Assembly: GCA_905171695.1 (NCBI GenBank)
Contig: LR991653.1
Location: 1,784,150 to 1,848,149 of the forward strand
Source: Candidatus Methanoperedentaceae archaeon GB37
Lineage (GTDB): Archaea > Halobacteriota > Methanosarcinia > Methanosarcinales > EX4572-44
Direction: 5' to 3'
Length of the DNA stretch: 64,000 nt
Positions 44,487 to 53,324 of this stretch are shown here, piece by piece. Under the pieces are notes generated by a model. It ran no database searches and had not been told where the DNA came from. It was given only the letters and a program-made list of their open reading frames with translations. The translations under genes were made by a program, and so were the position numbers. Position 1 is the stretch's first letter, and every line of letters starts with the position of its first letter.

Positions 44487-44899
44487 CTCTGAAGCTCTCG
44501 CATCCTCTCCATAAGCTCGTCTGTCGTCGTGCACAGTCCTGTGATGCTCTCTTCTATCATCAGGTTCACTCTTCCTTCGGGTCCAAGTGTCCGGAAATCG
44601 GTTTTAAGCCCGATCACGGGTTTTCCGATCGCACTTGCGTACCCGATCTCCCACGCCGTGCCAGAGTCTGCATCGGCACCGTCAAGCACCGCCACCACGA
44701 CGTCGCACTCATCGATAGCACGCAGATTCTCCTTGAATATCTTCTCCCGTTCTCTCTGGTGGTGCGGGGGCGTCTTCTCGTTCGAGTCTTCCTGCGGCAG
44801 GAAGACATCGTAGCCATCTCTCTCAAGTAACGCTCTCAATCGCTCGTTGAACTCCCGTTCAGCCTCTGAGAACAAGGGCCCTGCAAGGTAAACCTTCAT
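44483..44899 (-). CDS. Nucleoside 2-deoxyribosyltransferase-like protein
   Basis: 138 aa. 'KVYLAGPLFSEAEREFNERLRALLERDGYDVFLPQED' is the family start, 'AIDECDVVVAVLDGADADSGTAWEIGYASAIGKPVIGLKTDFR' contains the catalytic Glu and the Asp pocket residues, as in 2'-deoxynucleoside N-hydrolases or deoxyribosyltransferases. Probably in nucleotide salvage or sanitation. First gene of the ndt-endA-HAD unit. Confidence 0.82.
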   Translation of the reverse strand: MKVYLAGPLFSEAEREFNERLRALLERDGYDVFLPQEDSNEKTPPHHQREREKIFKENLRAIDECDVVVAVLDGADADSGTAWEIGYASAIGKPVIGLKTDFRTLGPEGRVNLMIEESITGLCTTTDELMERMRELQR

Positions 44900-44998
44900 T
44901 TATCACGACACCCCATTGATACATCACAATAGTAAAAAGCGTGAAAAAATTTGTAAACACCCCAAAACACTATAAGAGCAAAAATAACCTAACTACAG

Positions 44999-46207
44999 TT
45001 AGTGATAATATTTATTATTCAACTTTACTGTACGTTGGCTTTCCATCCAGATATACACTGCATATAATAAATTTACAAATTTGTAAAATCCTCTACCCCT
45101 TTCAATGTCCGCTACAATGACTCCCTGTTCTCTCATTTTTCTTAAGAAATTGTCAAACACTTTTCTCTCTTTTTCGTTGAGTCTTGCTTCTATCTCCTTT
45201 TTTCTGAAACCGATTATGATCTTTTCACTTGCAAGCTTTCTTAAAATTGACCTGTATCGTTCACTTCGAATTGCTCTGTAAACCTTGGGTTCGAGATATT
45301 TTCTTCCAATGCTATCTGCTGCATTTAAAATACCCTTAAATGCATCTTCTTCGCTTATTATTTTATCTTCATCCAACCAAAAGACTGCCTCACCCATCTC
45401 GTGCATTAGAATAGGTAAGCCGCTTGAAGACATTACCATAATCTTCATCGCTTCAGGTTCAACTTCGATACCAACTCTTTCAAAGGATTTTTTAAAAAAC
45501 TCTTCAACTTCTTTATCAGAGAGCTTATCTATCTCCACCACCCGGAATACTCTCATGAGTGAGGGTTGGTGTTTGCTCAAAGTGTCTCGTATCTCTGGAA
45601 GCCCTATTGGCATTATGAGGGCTGGAAAACGTGGATAGTGAATGGATACGTTGTCCACAAAACTCTTGTACCAGTCGGCAAATTCGGGGGTGTTGGATAT
45701 TCCATTTATATCATCTAAAGCGATGAAAATCCCTTTTTTTTCAGGTTTTATTTCTTCTATTATGTTGTTAAGTGCTTCTGGAAAGTTTCTGATAAGATCT
45801 TTAAGGTCATTAGCTGGTGGATTAAAGCTCACAGAGACGCCGAAGAGATCTACCTGTTTAACATATTTATTGAAAAATCTAGAAAGCTTGTCAGATAGTG
45901 TTCTCTGCATATCTGCCTCTTTTAAGATCTGTTCAAATATGCGGCGCACCAGTTCATCCAGAGTTGTAACCCCACCCAGAAACACGTGTACAGCAAGAAA
46001 ATCCTCCTTACTGACAAGATGTTGTAAGAATGCAGCAAGAGAACTCTTGCCGATGCCCCGTTCTCCCGCCAGAAAAACATTCTCCTGACGCCCAGAGTTT
46101 GTCTGCCCGACATATCTGAGAATCTCTCTGATCTGCTCGACTCTACCGACAAAGAGTTCGACAGGTGCAGGATTACCCGGTGTGAAAGGGCTAACTTTTT
46201 CGTTCAT
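44999..46207 (-). CDS. AAA-type ATPase, Orc1/Cdc6-like fold
   Basis: 402 aa. 'FVGRVEQIREILRYV' precedes Walker A 'FLAGERGIGKSSLAAFLQH'; Walker B 'GIFIALDDINGISNTPE'; later 'PEFADWYKSFVDNVSIHYPRFPALIMPIGLPE' gives the sensor region. The C-terminal 100 residues ('ILRKLASEKIIIGFRKKEIEARLNEKERKVFDNFLRKMREQGVIV') are a winged helix. Such STAND-like or Orc-like ATPases are common in archaea, with roles ranging from regulation to element-encoded functions. It has an A/T-richer composition than its neighbours. Confidence 0.75.
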   Translation of the reverse strand: MNEKVSPFTPGNPAPVELFVGRVEQIREILRYVGQTNSGRQENVFLAGERGIGKSSLAAFLQHLVSKEDFLAVHVFLGGVTTLDELVRRIFEQILKEADMQRTLSDKLSRFFNKYVKQVDLFGVSVSFNPPANDLKDLIRNFPEALNNIIEEIKPEKKGIFIALDDINGISNTPEFADWYKSFVDNVSIHYPRFPALIMPIGLPEIRDTLSKHQPSLMRVFRVVEIDKLSDKEVEEFFKKSFERVGIEVEPEAMKIMVMSSSGLPILMHEMGEAVFWLDEDKIISEEDAFKGILNAADSIGRKYLEPKVYRAIRSERYRSILRKLASEKIIIGFRKKEIEARLNEKERKVFDNFLRKMREQGVIVADIERGRGFYKFVNLLYAVYIWMESQRTVKLNNKYYH

Positions 46208-46280
46208 GGAATATCACACAACCTCTATCAGCCTCTATTATTACACATACATCAATTACAAAATAACTTTTCCCCAGCCA

Positions 46281-47354
46281 TCATTCCTCGTGCAGTAGTC
46301 TCTGCAACTGTCTTTTGCGCGGGTAGTGTGTGGAGTCGATGTTTCCGTTTGCCTCTACGACCGTTACGATGATTCCGAAGCGCTCGGCTGCGCCCAGGTC
46401 TTCTGGTGATAGTAGCTTGTCTCCTCCGTGGTGTGAGTGTATGAGTTCGATTACGCCTTCGATGTCTGGTCTGTAGATTCCCTCCATTCCGAGGACTCCG
46501 CCTCTCTGCCTGAATCCCACGTATACTTCGAGTAGTGTTACGCCGATGACGCTGTTCTCTCCACCGACTACGATGTCGCTTGTGATCCGTTCTCTCTTCT
46601 CTTTGTGGTGTACAAGGAATCCTGCCTCGCGTCCCTCCTCTTTTGAGATCTTCATGAGCAGTTGGAGGCACTCTTTGAGCGTTCTGCCCTCCACTGGTAT
46701 GGTTCGTTCGAAGTCGTTCGTGGTGCGTGAGATCTCGTCGTCTGCGAAGCTTCCGACTCTATCTCGGTTGATTATGTCGAGGATCTTTGCGCCCTGGATG
46801 CTCAGGATGTTCGAGTCGATCTTGTATCTCTTCTCTTTTTCGATCAGGATCTGGAGGCGTTCCTGTGCGTCGTCTTTTCGACTGAGTCTCCGTCTCTGCA
46901 GTTCTTCTGGATCTGCTATAAACTCTATCAGTCGTGTCTCGATCCCGTGTTCTCCTGCTATCTCGCTGATCTTTTCAGCAAGTTCGATCTCTCCGAGTTC
47001 GAAGATGTCGAAGATGTTCTCGATGCTGTTGCGGATGGCGTCGAAGGCTGTTACCTCTGTGTATATCTGTTCGTCTCCATCATAGAGTGGGAGTGGTTTT
47101 CTCTCGACGATTATCTCTTTCAGTCTCTCTGTGGCATCTCTTCGAATCAGGATCACTGGTTGTGCTGCGCGCACGTGTCCTTCGAATATGGCGCCTATAT
47201 CTTCGTTCAATGCCTCAATTCCTATGGTTGTTTTGCCGCCACCCTGTGGTCCTATCAGTATCAGTATCGGTGTTTCTACCAATCGATCCCTTAATATCTT
47301 GACGGCTTCCTCTTTTGTATGTTTGGATGTGTCGATCGTCTCCTCTATCTCCAT
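46281..47354 (-). CDS. P-loop NTPase fused to a JAMM/MPN-type metalloprotease domain
   Basis: 357 aa from the ATG at 47354. Residues 25-45 hold a Walker A motif 'LILIGPQGGGKTTIG'. The middle is a charged helical region. From about residue 240 a JAMM-like domain is recognisable: 'CLQLLMKISKEEGREAGFLVHH' (helix and candidate catalytic Glu), then 'EGVIELIHSHHGGDKLLSPEDL', which fits H-x-H-x7-S-x2-D exactly. JAMM domains remove ubiquitin-like modifiers or act as metal peptidases. The pairing with a P-loop domain is unusual to me. It follows nadK with a 22-bp gap on the same strand. Confidence 0.65.
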   Translation of the reverse strand: MEIEETIDTSKHTKEEAVKILRDRLVETPILILIGPQGGGKTTIGIEALNEDIGAIFEGHVRAAQPVILIRRDATERLKEIIVERKPLPLYDGDEQIYTEVTAFDAIRNSIENIFDIFELGEIELAEKISEIAGEHGIETRLIEFIADPEELQRRRLSRKDDAQERLQILIEKEKRYKIDSNILSIQGAKILDIINRDRVGSFADDEISRTTNDFERTIPVEGRTLKECLQLLMKISKEEGREAGFLVHHKEKRERITSDIVVGGENSVIGVTLLEVYVGFRQRGGVLGMEGIYRPDIEGVIELIHSHHGGDKLLSPEDLGAAERFGIIVTVVEANGNIDSTHYPRKRQLQRLLHEE

Positions 47355-47376
47355 TGCGCATCGCCAAGCGTTTAGT

Positions 47377-48201
47377 TCATGCAAGCTTCTTCTTGACCTT
47401 TTCGTATAATCCGTTCTCTTCGAGGTGTATGAATCGCGCTGGTGTATCGAAGTGTGTGATGGCTACAGTCTCGGTCTCGCTTATTCTCTCTGTGTATTGG
47501 CCGTCAACGACTACAAAGGCTTCTTTTCCCTGACTGGTCAGTTTTATCTCGATTGTACTGGTATCTGGGATGACCCATGGTCTTGCTGAGAGTTTGAAGG
47601 GTGCTATCGGGACGATCACTGTTGCAGAGACACGTGGATCGAGTATGGGTCCTCCAGCGCTCATGGCATAGGCTGTTGAACCTGTGGGCGTTGCAAGCAC
47701 GAGTCCATCGGCACGGATCTCGTCAAACTTCTTCTCGTTTATGAGGATCTTGTATGAGAGGATCTTTGCCGGGTTGGCTGTGATTATCACCACCTCGTTT
47801 GTGGCAGGTGGTAGCTTATGATGGTTGATCACAACACCGAGCCGTGCCCTGATCTCCACATCGAAGCCGCTGAGCAGCTTGTCGATGGCAGTGAGTGCTT
47901 CATCGACACTGACGTCAACCAAGAATCCGGTGGTTCCGATGTTAACCCCGAGTATCGGGAGTGGATCACTCATCCGCTGGATCGCTCGGAGCATCGTGCC
48001 ATCACCCCCGATCGAGATCAGCGCAACCGCACCCTCTCTTCGCATATCTTCCACTGGAGTGCTCCGTACGTTGATCTTCTCTGCCGTGCAGGGATCTATG
48101 AGAAGTTCAGCCCTCCCTTCGAGGTGTTGAATTATCTCTTTTACCAGTTCAATTGCCTCAGGACGGTCACATCTCGATGTTATGCCAAGTCTCTTCATCA
48201 T
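47377..48201 (-). CDS. nadK: NAD kinase
   Basis: 274 aa. 'VALISIGGDGTMLRAIQRM' is the GGDG motif, 'NIGTTGFLVDV' binds NAD and 'ADGLVLATPTGSTAYAMSAGGPI' is the second conserved block. It phosphorylates NAD to NADP using ATP or polyphosphate. The start is one of two tandem ATGs; only two bases separate it from ahbC. Confidence 0.93.
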   Translation of the reverse strand: MMKRLGITSRCDRPEAIELVKEIIQHLEGRAELLIDPCTAEKINVRSTPVEDMRREGAVALISIGGDGTMLRAIQRMSDPLPILGVNIGTTGFLVDVSVDEALTAIDKLLSGFDVEIRARLGVVINHHKLPPATNEVVIITANPAKILSYKILINEKKFDEIRADGLVLATPTGSTAYAMSAGGPILDPRVSATVIVPIAPFKLSARPWVIPDTSTIEIKLTSQGKEAFVVVDGQYTERISETETVAITHFDTPARFIHLEENGLYEKVKKKLA

Positions 48202-48203
48202 TC

Positions 48204-49394
48204 TCAGTACCCGATCTCGTCTTCTGTCAGGTAGCAGGCCGGGTCATCAGCCCAGATATCGTTGTAGACCGCTTCTGCACGTACGCGCAGGTTTCCGTTG
48301 CAGAGGTCAAACCATTTGCATCTTGCGCACCTGTCACCATGTGCTTTTATCAATGGTTTCCTGTTCTTGAGTCCTGCCATCAGAGGGTCGCTCGTGTCTC
48401 TCCAGATCTCACTGAACTTCCTCTCTCTCACGTTTCCGAAGGAGTAGTGTCTCCAGAATTGATCGGCGTGGACTGAACCGTCCCATGATACGCAGGCTAT
48501 GCCTATGCCTGACGAGTTGCCCTGGTTCATCTGCAGGAGTTCGTAGACCTCTCTTGCGCGCTCTGGATCTTCCTTTAGCAGGCGGAGGTATATGTATATA
48601 CCATCGCAGTGATTGTCAACGGTGAGCGACTCGATCGGAAAACCGCTCTCGTGCAACTCTCTCGTCCGTCTCATTATAAGATCGAGGGTCCTACGACTCT
48701 CTTCGTGTGAAAGGTCTTCTTTCACGAGTTTTGAACCTCTGCCTGCGTATACAAGGTGGTAAAAACAGACTCGTGGAATATTCTCCTCTTTAAGAAGGTC
48801 GAAGATTAACGGGACGTCGCTTACATTTTTCTTGTTGATTGTGAATCGCAGTCCAACTTTGATCCCTTCCATCTGGCAGTTCCGTATCCCTCTGAGTGCT
48901 GCGTCAAATGCTCCCTTCACGCCACGGAATCTGTCGTTTGTCTCACGCATCCCATCAAGCGAGACTCCCACGTATGAGAGATCGATCTCTCTTAGCACCC
49001 TTGCCATCTCGCGATCTATCAGCGTGCCATTCGTTGAGAGGACGACACGCATTCCCATCTCTCTGGCATGGCTTGCAAGCAGAGGAAAGTCTCTTCGCAT
49101 CAGGGGTTCGCCACCAGAGAAGAGGATCACTGGAACCCCGAACCGAGCCAGATCATCGATCAACTCGATACCTTCCTCTGTTCTCAGCTCATTGCCGTAC
49201 TCGATATTCTCTGAGCGAGAATAGCAGTGGAGACAGCGAAGATTGCAGCGCTGGGTCATATTCCATACCACAACAGGCTTCTTGTCTGCTGAGAACTGCA
49301 GGAGGTGAGAGGGGAGTTCTGCCGAGCTTCGCCCATAGCGAAGAACGTCTGATGGCTCAACAACATTACAGTAAAGCTTTGAAACACCTATCAT
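48204..49394 (-). CDS. ahbC: Radical SAM/SPASM enzyme, AhbC-like (12,18-didecarboxysiroheme deacetylase)
   Basis: 396 aa. The N-terminus 'MIGVSKLYCNVVEPSDVLRYGRSS' followed by 'LPSHLLQFSADKKPVVVWNMTQRCNLRCLHCYSR' is the AhbC/NirJ pattern, with the radical SAM C-x3-C-x2-C. 'FSGGEPLMRRDF' is the GGE motif. The C-terminal SPASM part has 'CVSWDGSVHADQFW' and 'CARCKWFDLCNGNLR'. In archaea this enzyme removes acetate groups in the siroheme-based route to heme b. The other heme genes are not in the window. The second ATG of the frame is chosen because it gives the family N-terminus. Confidence 0.78.
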   Translation of the reverse strand: MIGVSKLYCNVVEPSDVLRYGRSSAELPSHLLQFSADKKPVVVWNMTQRCNLRCLHCYSRSENIEYGNELRTEEGIELIDDLARFGVPVILFSGGEPLMRRDFPLLASHAREMGMRVVLSTNGTLIDREMARVLREIDLSYVGVSLDGMRETNDRFRGVKGAFDAALRGIRNCQMEGIKVGLRFTINKKNVSDVPLIFDLLKEENIPRVCFYHLVYAGRGSKLVKEDLSHEESRRTLDLIMRRTRELHESGFPIESLTVDNHCDGIYIYLRLLKEDPERAREVYELLQMNQGNSSGIGIACVSWDGSVHADQFWRHYSFGNVRERKFSEIWRDTSDPLMAGLKNRKPLIKAHGDRCARCKWFDLCNGNLRVRAEAVYNDIWADDPACYLTEDEIGY

Positions 49395-49420
49395 TCCAGT
49401 ATACATCTATCGATCAGAGT

Positions 49421-50332
49421 CTATAAGTAGTCTTCGTAACAACTACCCCTGATCCTCGTCTCCTCTCTCGCACCAAGCCCACAGCAGGTACCATAATAGT
49501 TCACATCACACCCCACGCTGTGTGCATACCTGACGAGGCGCATCGTTGGAAGAGCGATGTTCATGACTCCAGACTCGAGTGCAAGAGTCTCGATCACTCC
49601 CCGATCCCGTCCAACCGAGTGGGCGCATCCGAGAAGAACCAGCTCGTAAGAGAAGAGTTTAGCTGCGTCGCAGACCACTCGGAGAACATCCGCAGGGTCA
49701 GGCTTTCTCCCAGCCATCGGAGTGCCAGGGAGGGGCATAAGTGCAGTGATAACAACCCTTGAAACCGAGACTGAAGCCTCATGGATCAACCGGAGAGCAT
49801 GATACTCGCCAGATAACCTGCCAAAGTTCAGTCCAACACAGACATGCGGGAAGACGTCAACGCCTGCATCCAGAAGGGCACACATACTCTCCAGGTAGTC
49901 CTCTGGCGCAACGTCCAGACCATACACCCCCTTTGCAGTCGCTGAATCACCCACAACGTCGAGAGCCACTCCATCAACTCCGCTTCCGGCGAGCATCTCA
50001 GCCACGCTCGGTCTCACAAAACCCGTGTGAGCGATCACGAGAAGATCGGTCTCGTTCTTGATCTGCCGAACTGCGCTCAGCACTCTCTCGATCTCAACCC
50101 TACCCTCTCTATCACAGCCACCTGTCACGAGCATGCCAAGGGCACCGTTCTCGTCAAGCTCGGATGCGATCCGAAGAAGTGCATCCGGTTCAACTGCTGG
50201 AATCAGACCTTCAAGCAGCCTTCCTCTGCAATGCTTGCACTGAAGGGCACACTCCTCTCCAGTAATGGAGACACTCGGGAAGAGACGAGACGGGGTGAAG
50301 AGGTTCAACCTCTTATCGGATCGTCTATACAT
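49421..50332 (-). CDS. Radical SAM protein related to biotin synthase (COG1856 type)
   Basis: 303 aa. 'FPSVSITGEECALQCKHCRGRLLEGL' has the motif C-x3-C-x2-C, and 'ALGMLVTGGCDREG' is the SAM-binding stretch. 'AHTGFVRPSVAEMLAGSGVDGVALDVVGD' and 'NYYGTCCGLGA' with a C-terminal Cys pair are typical of the COG1856 group. Its reaction is uncertain; some biotin-synthase-like archaeal proteins act in lipoate formation. GGAGAGG lies six bases before the ATG. Adjacent to ahbC, 26 bp apart. Confidence 0.68.
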   Translation of the reverse strand: MYRRSDKRLNLFTPSRLFPSVSITGEECALQCKHCRGRLLEGLIPAVEPDALLRIASELDENGALGMLVTGGCDREGRVEIERVLSAVRQIKNETDLLVIAHTGFVRPSVAEMLAGSGVDGVALDVVGDSATAKGVYGLDVAPEDYLESMCALLDAGVDVFPHVCVGLNFGRLSGEYHALRLIHEASVSVSRVVITALMPLPGTPMAGRKPDPADVLRVVCDAAKLFSYELVLLGCAHSVGRDRGVIETLALESGVMNIALPTMRLVRYAHSVGCDVNYYGTCCGLGAREETRIRGSCYEDYL

Positions 50333-50483
50333 CGGATCCTCTCCAAGTAAAAACTCTCCAAACTACAACCACCCTCTCTCTTGGGGGAAAGGTTTAAGCG
50401 TGAAAAACCACATTGCTACCGACATAAATATATCAGATCTATCGATGTTGAGGTCTATAATAGTTTCTGGAGAATGATATTTA

Positions 50484-50657
50484 ATGGGAGCAACAGGTTC
50501 GATCGAATGGGTGCGTATAAAGGGCAGGAAAGGTCAGGTGCGGATGGTTCCAAAGAGCGAAGAGAGATATAAGCGCCCAGGCCCTGCACAGCGATTCACC
50601 TCAAAAGGCGTTAAGCGAAAGCGGATACGTCGTTCAGAGAAGGCACTTGCAAAGTGA
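50484..50657 (+). CDS. Small basic protein, DUF5350-like
   Basis: 57 aa: starts '[21 protein letters not shown]', then '[26 protein letters not shown]'. Strongly basic and probably RNA or ribosome associated. It resembles the short methanogen family DUF5350. GGAG lies about eleven bases before the ATG and a TATA-like CATAAATATATC about 50 bp upstream. It precedes hisG by 49 bp. Confidence 0.7.
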   Translation: MGATGSIEWVRIKGRKGQVRMVPKSEERYKRPGPAQRFTSKGVKRKRIRRSEKALAK

Positions 50658-50673
50658 TCACCTTCAATTCAAA

Positions 50674-50684
50674 CTTTTTATATG
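50674..50684 (+). promoter_or_regulatory. TATA box of hisG
   Basis: CTTTTTATATG, centred 28 bp before the hisG ATG. GGTGAT four bases before the ATG can serve as ribosome binding site. Confidence 0.5.
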
Positions 50685-50706
50685 TGTGTAAAAGTAGGGT
50701 GATTTC

Positions 50707-51579
50707 ATGTTGAGTCTTGTGCTGCCGAAGGGAAGCCTTGAAGAACAGACGCTCTTACTCTTCAAACAGGCAGATCTGGAGATCAAGAAGACCGACCGAG
50801 AGTATAATCCCAGGGTAAACGATCACAGGATCGAGAGAGTCAAGATACTTCGTCCACAGGAGATTCCCAAGTATGTTGAGGAGGGGTATTTTGATATCGG
50901 TATCTCTGGGAGGGACTGGGTTGTTGAATCGGGCGCTGACGTGGTGGAGGTGGCAGATCTTCCATATAGCAAGCAGGGTAGCGGTAACGTGAAGATAGTG
51001 GTTGCAGTCCCGATGGAGGAAGATATCAACTCTCCAAGAGAGATAAGACCTAATAGCCGGGTCACGACCGAGTATCCGAACATAACCCGGGCGTACTTCA
51101 AGAAGCTAGGGATCCCGATCAAAACATACTTCTCGTATGGTGCCACCGAGGCAAAGGTTCCTGAGATCATGGATGTGGTGATCGATGTCACCGAGACTGG
51201 TTCGACACTACGCAAGAACGGGCTTAAAATAATAGACGTGATTATGGAATCCACAAGCAAACTCTTGGCAAACAAGACCGCGTGGAAAGACCCTGAGAAA
51301 CGAAAAGCAATAGAAGAGATAAAAACGCTCTTACTCGCCGTTATTGAAGCACGGGGGAAGGTACTCCTCGATATGAACGTGCCAAAGGAGAAGCTTGAAG
51401 ACCTCATACAGATATTACCCGCGCTCAAGAAGCCGACAGTCTCCAGACTCTACCATACCGATTACTATGCAGTCGAGACTGTTGTGAATAAGAGCGAAGT
51501 CAATATCCTCATACCGCGGTTGAAGGAGAAAGGCGCAGAAGACATACTCGAACTTGATATATCCAAGATAGTTCACTAA
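50707..51579 (+). CDS. hisG: ATP phosphoribosyltransferase, long form
   Basis: 290 aa. 'LSLVLPKGSLEEQTLLLFKQADLEI', 'RPQEIPKYVEEGYFDIGISGRDWVVE' and 'DVVIDVTETGSTLRKNGLKIIDVI' (the PRPP loop E-T-G-x-T) identify HisG. The last 75 residues ('MNVPKEKLEDLIQILPALKKPTVSRLYHTDYYAVETVV') are the ACT-like regulatory domain of the long form, which binds histidine, so no HisZ is needed. It catalyses the first step of histidine synthesis. Confidence 0.95.
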   Translation: MLSLVLPKGSLEEQTLLLFKQADLEIKKTDREYNPRVNDHRIERVKILRPQEIPKYVEEGYFDIGISGRDWVVESGADVVEVADLPYSKQGSGNVKIVVAVPMEEDINSPREIRPNSRVTTEYPNITRAYFKKLGIPIKTYFSYGATEAKVPEIMDVVIDVTETGSTLRKNGLKIIDVIMESTSKLLANKTAWKDPEKRKAIEEIKTLLLAVIEARGKVLLDMNVPKEKLEDLIQILPALKKPTVSRLYHTDYYAVETVVNKSEVNILIPRLKEKGAEDILELDISKIVH

Positions 51580-51624
51580 AAAAGACCACAGCCTTGAAGT
51601 AGATAGACGAGAATATGGTTGGCC

Positions 51625-52104
51625 ATGCAGTGTGAAATCTGTGGAATAGAGATAAGAGGACGCTCACAAAGGATCACACTTGAAGGTACCACACTTGAAG
51701 TCTGCAACAAATGCGCCCAGCTCGGAAGACCGATAAAGATCTGGACACCGACACCACAGAAAGCATCGCCTGCGGGCAAGGCGGTATACAACAAGAGAAC
51801 AAGGCGTGACGTCTTTGACACACTCGAGGAAGAACTGGTAACAGGATACGATTCAATTATAAGAGAAGCGCGTGAGAGACAGGGATTAACGATAGAAGAA
51901 CTGGCAGCCAAAATCAATGAAAAAGCAAGCCTTGTTCGTAAAATAGAGCGGGGAAACATACATCCAGAAGACAGCGTTCGAAAAAAACTCGAACACACAC
52001 TTCAGATAAAACTCACAGAAGAAGTAGCTAAAGAAGAATACACCGAGAGAACCGCGGGCAAGACCACAACGCTTGGCGACATCGCAATAATCAAACGAAG
52101 ATGA
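51625..52104 (+). CDS. mbf1: Multiprotein-bridging factor MBF1 homologue
   Basis: 159 aa from ATG 51625. The N-terminal zinc ribbon is 'CEICGIEI...VCNKCAQLG'. A Lys-rich linker follows, then the HTH_3 domain 'YDSIIREARERQGLTIEELAAKINEKASLVRKIERGNIHPEDSVRKKLEHTLQIKL'. The TTG two codons earlier is less likely. Stop overlaps pgi as ATGA. Archaeal MBF1 interacts with the ribosome and transcription factors. Confidence 0.92.
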   Translation: MQCEICGIEIRGRSQRITLEGTTLEVCNKCAQLGRPIKIWTPTPQKASPAGKAVYNKRTRRDVFDTLEEELVTGYDSIIREARERQGLTIEELAAKINEKASLVRKIERGNIHPEDSVRKKLEHTLQIKLTEEVAKEEYTERTAGKTTTLGDIAIIKRR

Positions 52105-52847
52105 GACGACCACCCATGAAGGCAGAGAGACTGAAGTTTGGAGGAAGAGAATGGGACGCAGACATACGCATGCTCTCCGATATAAAAGACGTAGTATACG
52201 ACCAAGACTGGATAGAGAGCCACAGAGACGAAGAGATACCACTCTACTACATGTACCGCGGACTCTACGAGAGAAGTGAAGAAGAAAAGACGATGGAAGA
52301 ACACCACCTACGATACGACATCACCATCATACCACCACTCACACTCGGAAGAGAGTACGTCAAAACCGCAGGACACTACCACCCACCAGTCCCAGGAGGA
52401 GAACTCTCATACACTGAGATATACCAAGTGCTCGAAGGAACCGCAGAATACTTACTCCAAAAAGTAAAAAACGGAATTGTAGAAGACGTGGTACTCATCC
52501 ACGCAACCAAAGGAAACATAGTAATAATACCACCCAACTATGGACATATAACAATCAACAAATCAAAAAACAATCTTAAAATGAGCAACTGGGTATCCTC
52601 AGAATTCACATCAATATACGAACCGATGAGAGAGAGGAAAGGAGGAGCATACTACCTCCTGAAAGACGAGACCATTCTCAGAAACGAGAACTACACAAGA
52701 GTGCCAGAACTCAGAAGAGCCCAACCGACCGATCCAAGCTTGCTCAACCTCAGACCCGGAGAAGACATGTACAGACTGATAGAAACACCAGAAAGACTCG
52801 ACTTCCTCAAGAGGCCAGAAGAGTATAGAGAACTATTTGTTATGTGA
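52101..52847 (+). CDS. pgiA: Glucose-6-phosphate isomerase, cupin type
   Basis: 248 aa. The cupin metal motif is in 'KTAGHYHPPVPGGELSYTEIYQVLEGTAEYLLQK' (H-x-H, Glu) with a distal His in 'VIIPPNYGHITINKS'. This is the archaeal PGI type, which converts glucose 6-phosphate and fructose 6-phosphate. Translationally coupled to mbf1. Confidence 0.9.
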   Translation: MRRPPMKAERLKFGGREWDADIRMLSDIKDVVYDQDWIESHRDEEIPLYYMYRGLYERSEEEKTMEEHHLRYDITIIPPLTLGREYVKTAGHYHPPVPGGELSYTEIYQVLEGTAEYLLQKVKNGIVEDVVLIHATKGNIVIIPPNYGHITINKSKNNLKMSNWVSSEFTSIYEPMRERKGGAYYLLKDETILRNENYTRVPELRRAQPTDPSLLNLRPGEDMYRLIETPERLDFLKRPEEYRELFVM

Positions 52848-52890
52848 ACCTCCCAAAACCCCCCACCCTTGAAAGGAAAAAGATGATAAA

Positions 52891-53067
52891 ATGAAAATAA
52901 ACAAAAGAACAGCCGTCATAGGAGGAATCGCTGGAGCAATTGCGGGAGGAATATCGGGCGCAACCAACCTTTCCATAATGGGAAGAGTAGCAGTAACATG
53001 TGTTGTGGGTATTATTGCAGGAATAGCAATGCATCTCACCAAGAAAAGAAAAGGTAGACAAACATAA
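52891..53067 (+). CDS. Small glycine-rich membrane protein
   Basis: 58 aa, starting MKINKRTAVIGGIAGAIAGG. Two hydrophobic Gly/Ala-rich segments (IGGIAGAIAGGISGA and AVTCVVGIIAGIAM) and a basic tail KKRKGRQT. GAAAGG lies upstream. No family recognised. The 265 bp that follow, to the IS at 53333, show no gene. Confidence 0.5.
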   Translation: MKINKRTAVIGGIAGAIAGGISGATNLSIMGRVAVTCVVGIIAGIAMHLTKKRKGRQT

Positions 53068-53324
53068 ACAATTCCGATTCATAGAGTAGAGCATCTACAT
53101 TATACGAGATTCATTTGCGTTGAAAATAAGAAATTTCAAATCAATAGAAGACTTGACCATTGATTTTACCCATGGCATCCCTGCCATTAATGTATTAGGG
53201 TCTCTTTCATCTGAATCCATAATAAGATTAGATAAGCACTAAAACATTTCCATATTTTTATTTTTAAATTCCAGTAAAGTGTAATTCAAAAATAACAAGG
53301 GAAACAATTCAAATCAAGAAATAA

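Noticed and set aside
44487..44534. Upstream extension of endA
   Set aside because: It overlaps the ndt gene; the ATGA overlap provides a better start.
44999..47354. AAA ATPase and P-loop/JAMM gene as a two-gene defence system
   Set aside because: They are separated by 70 bp and have different composition, and the JAMM gene is linked to nadK and ahbC; nothing indicates a shared operon or a toxin.
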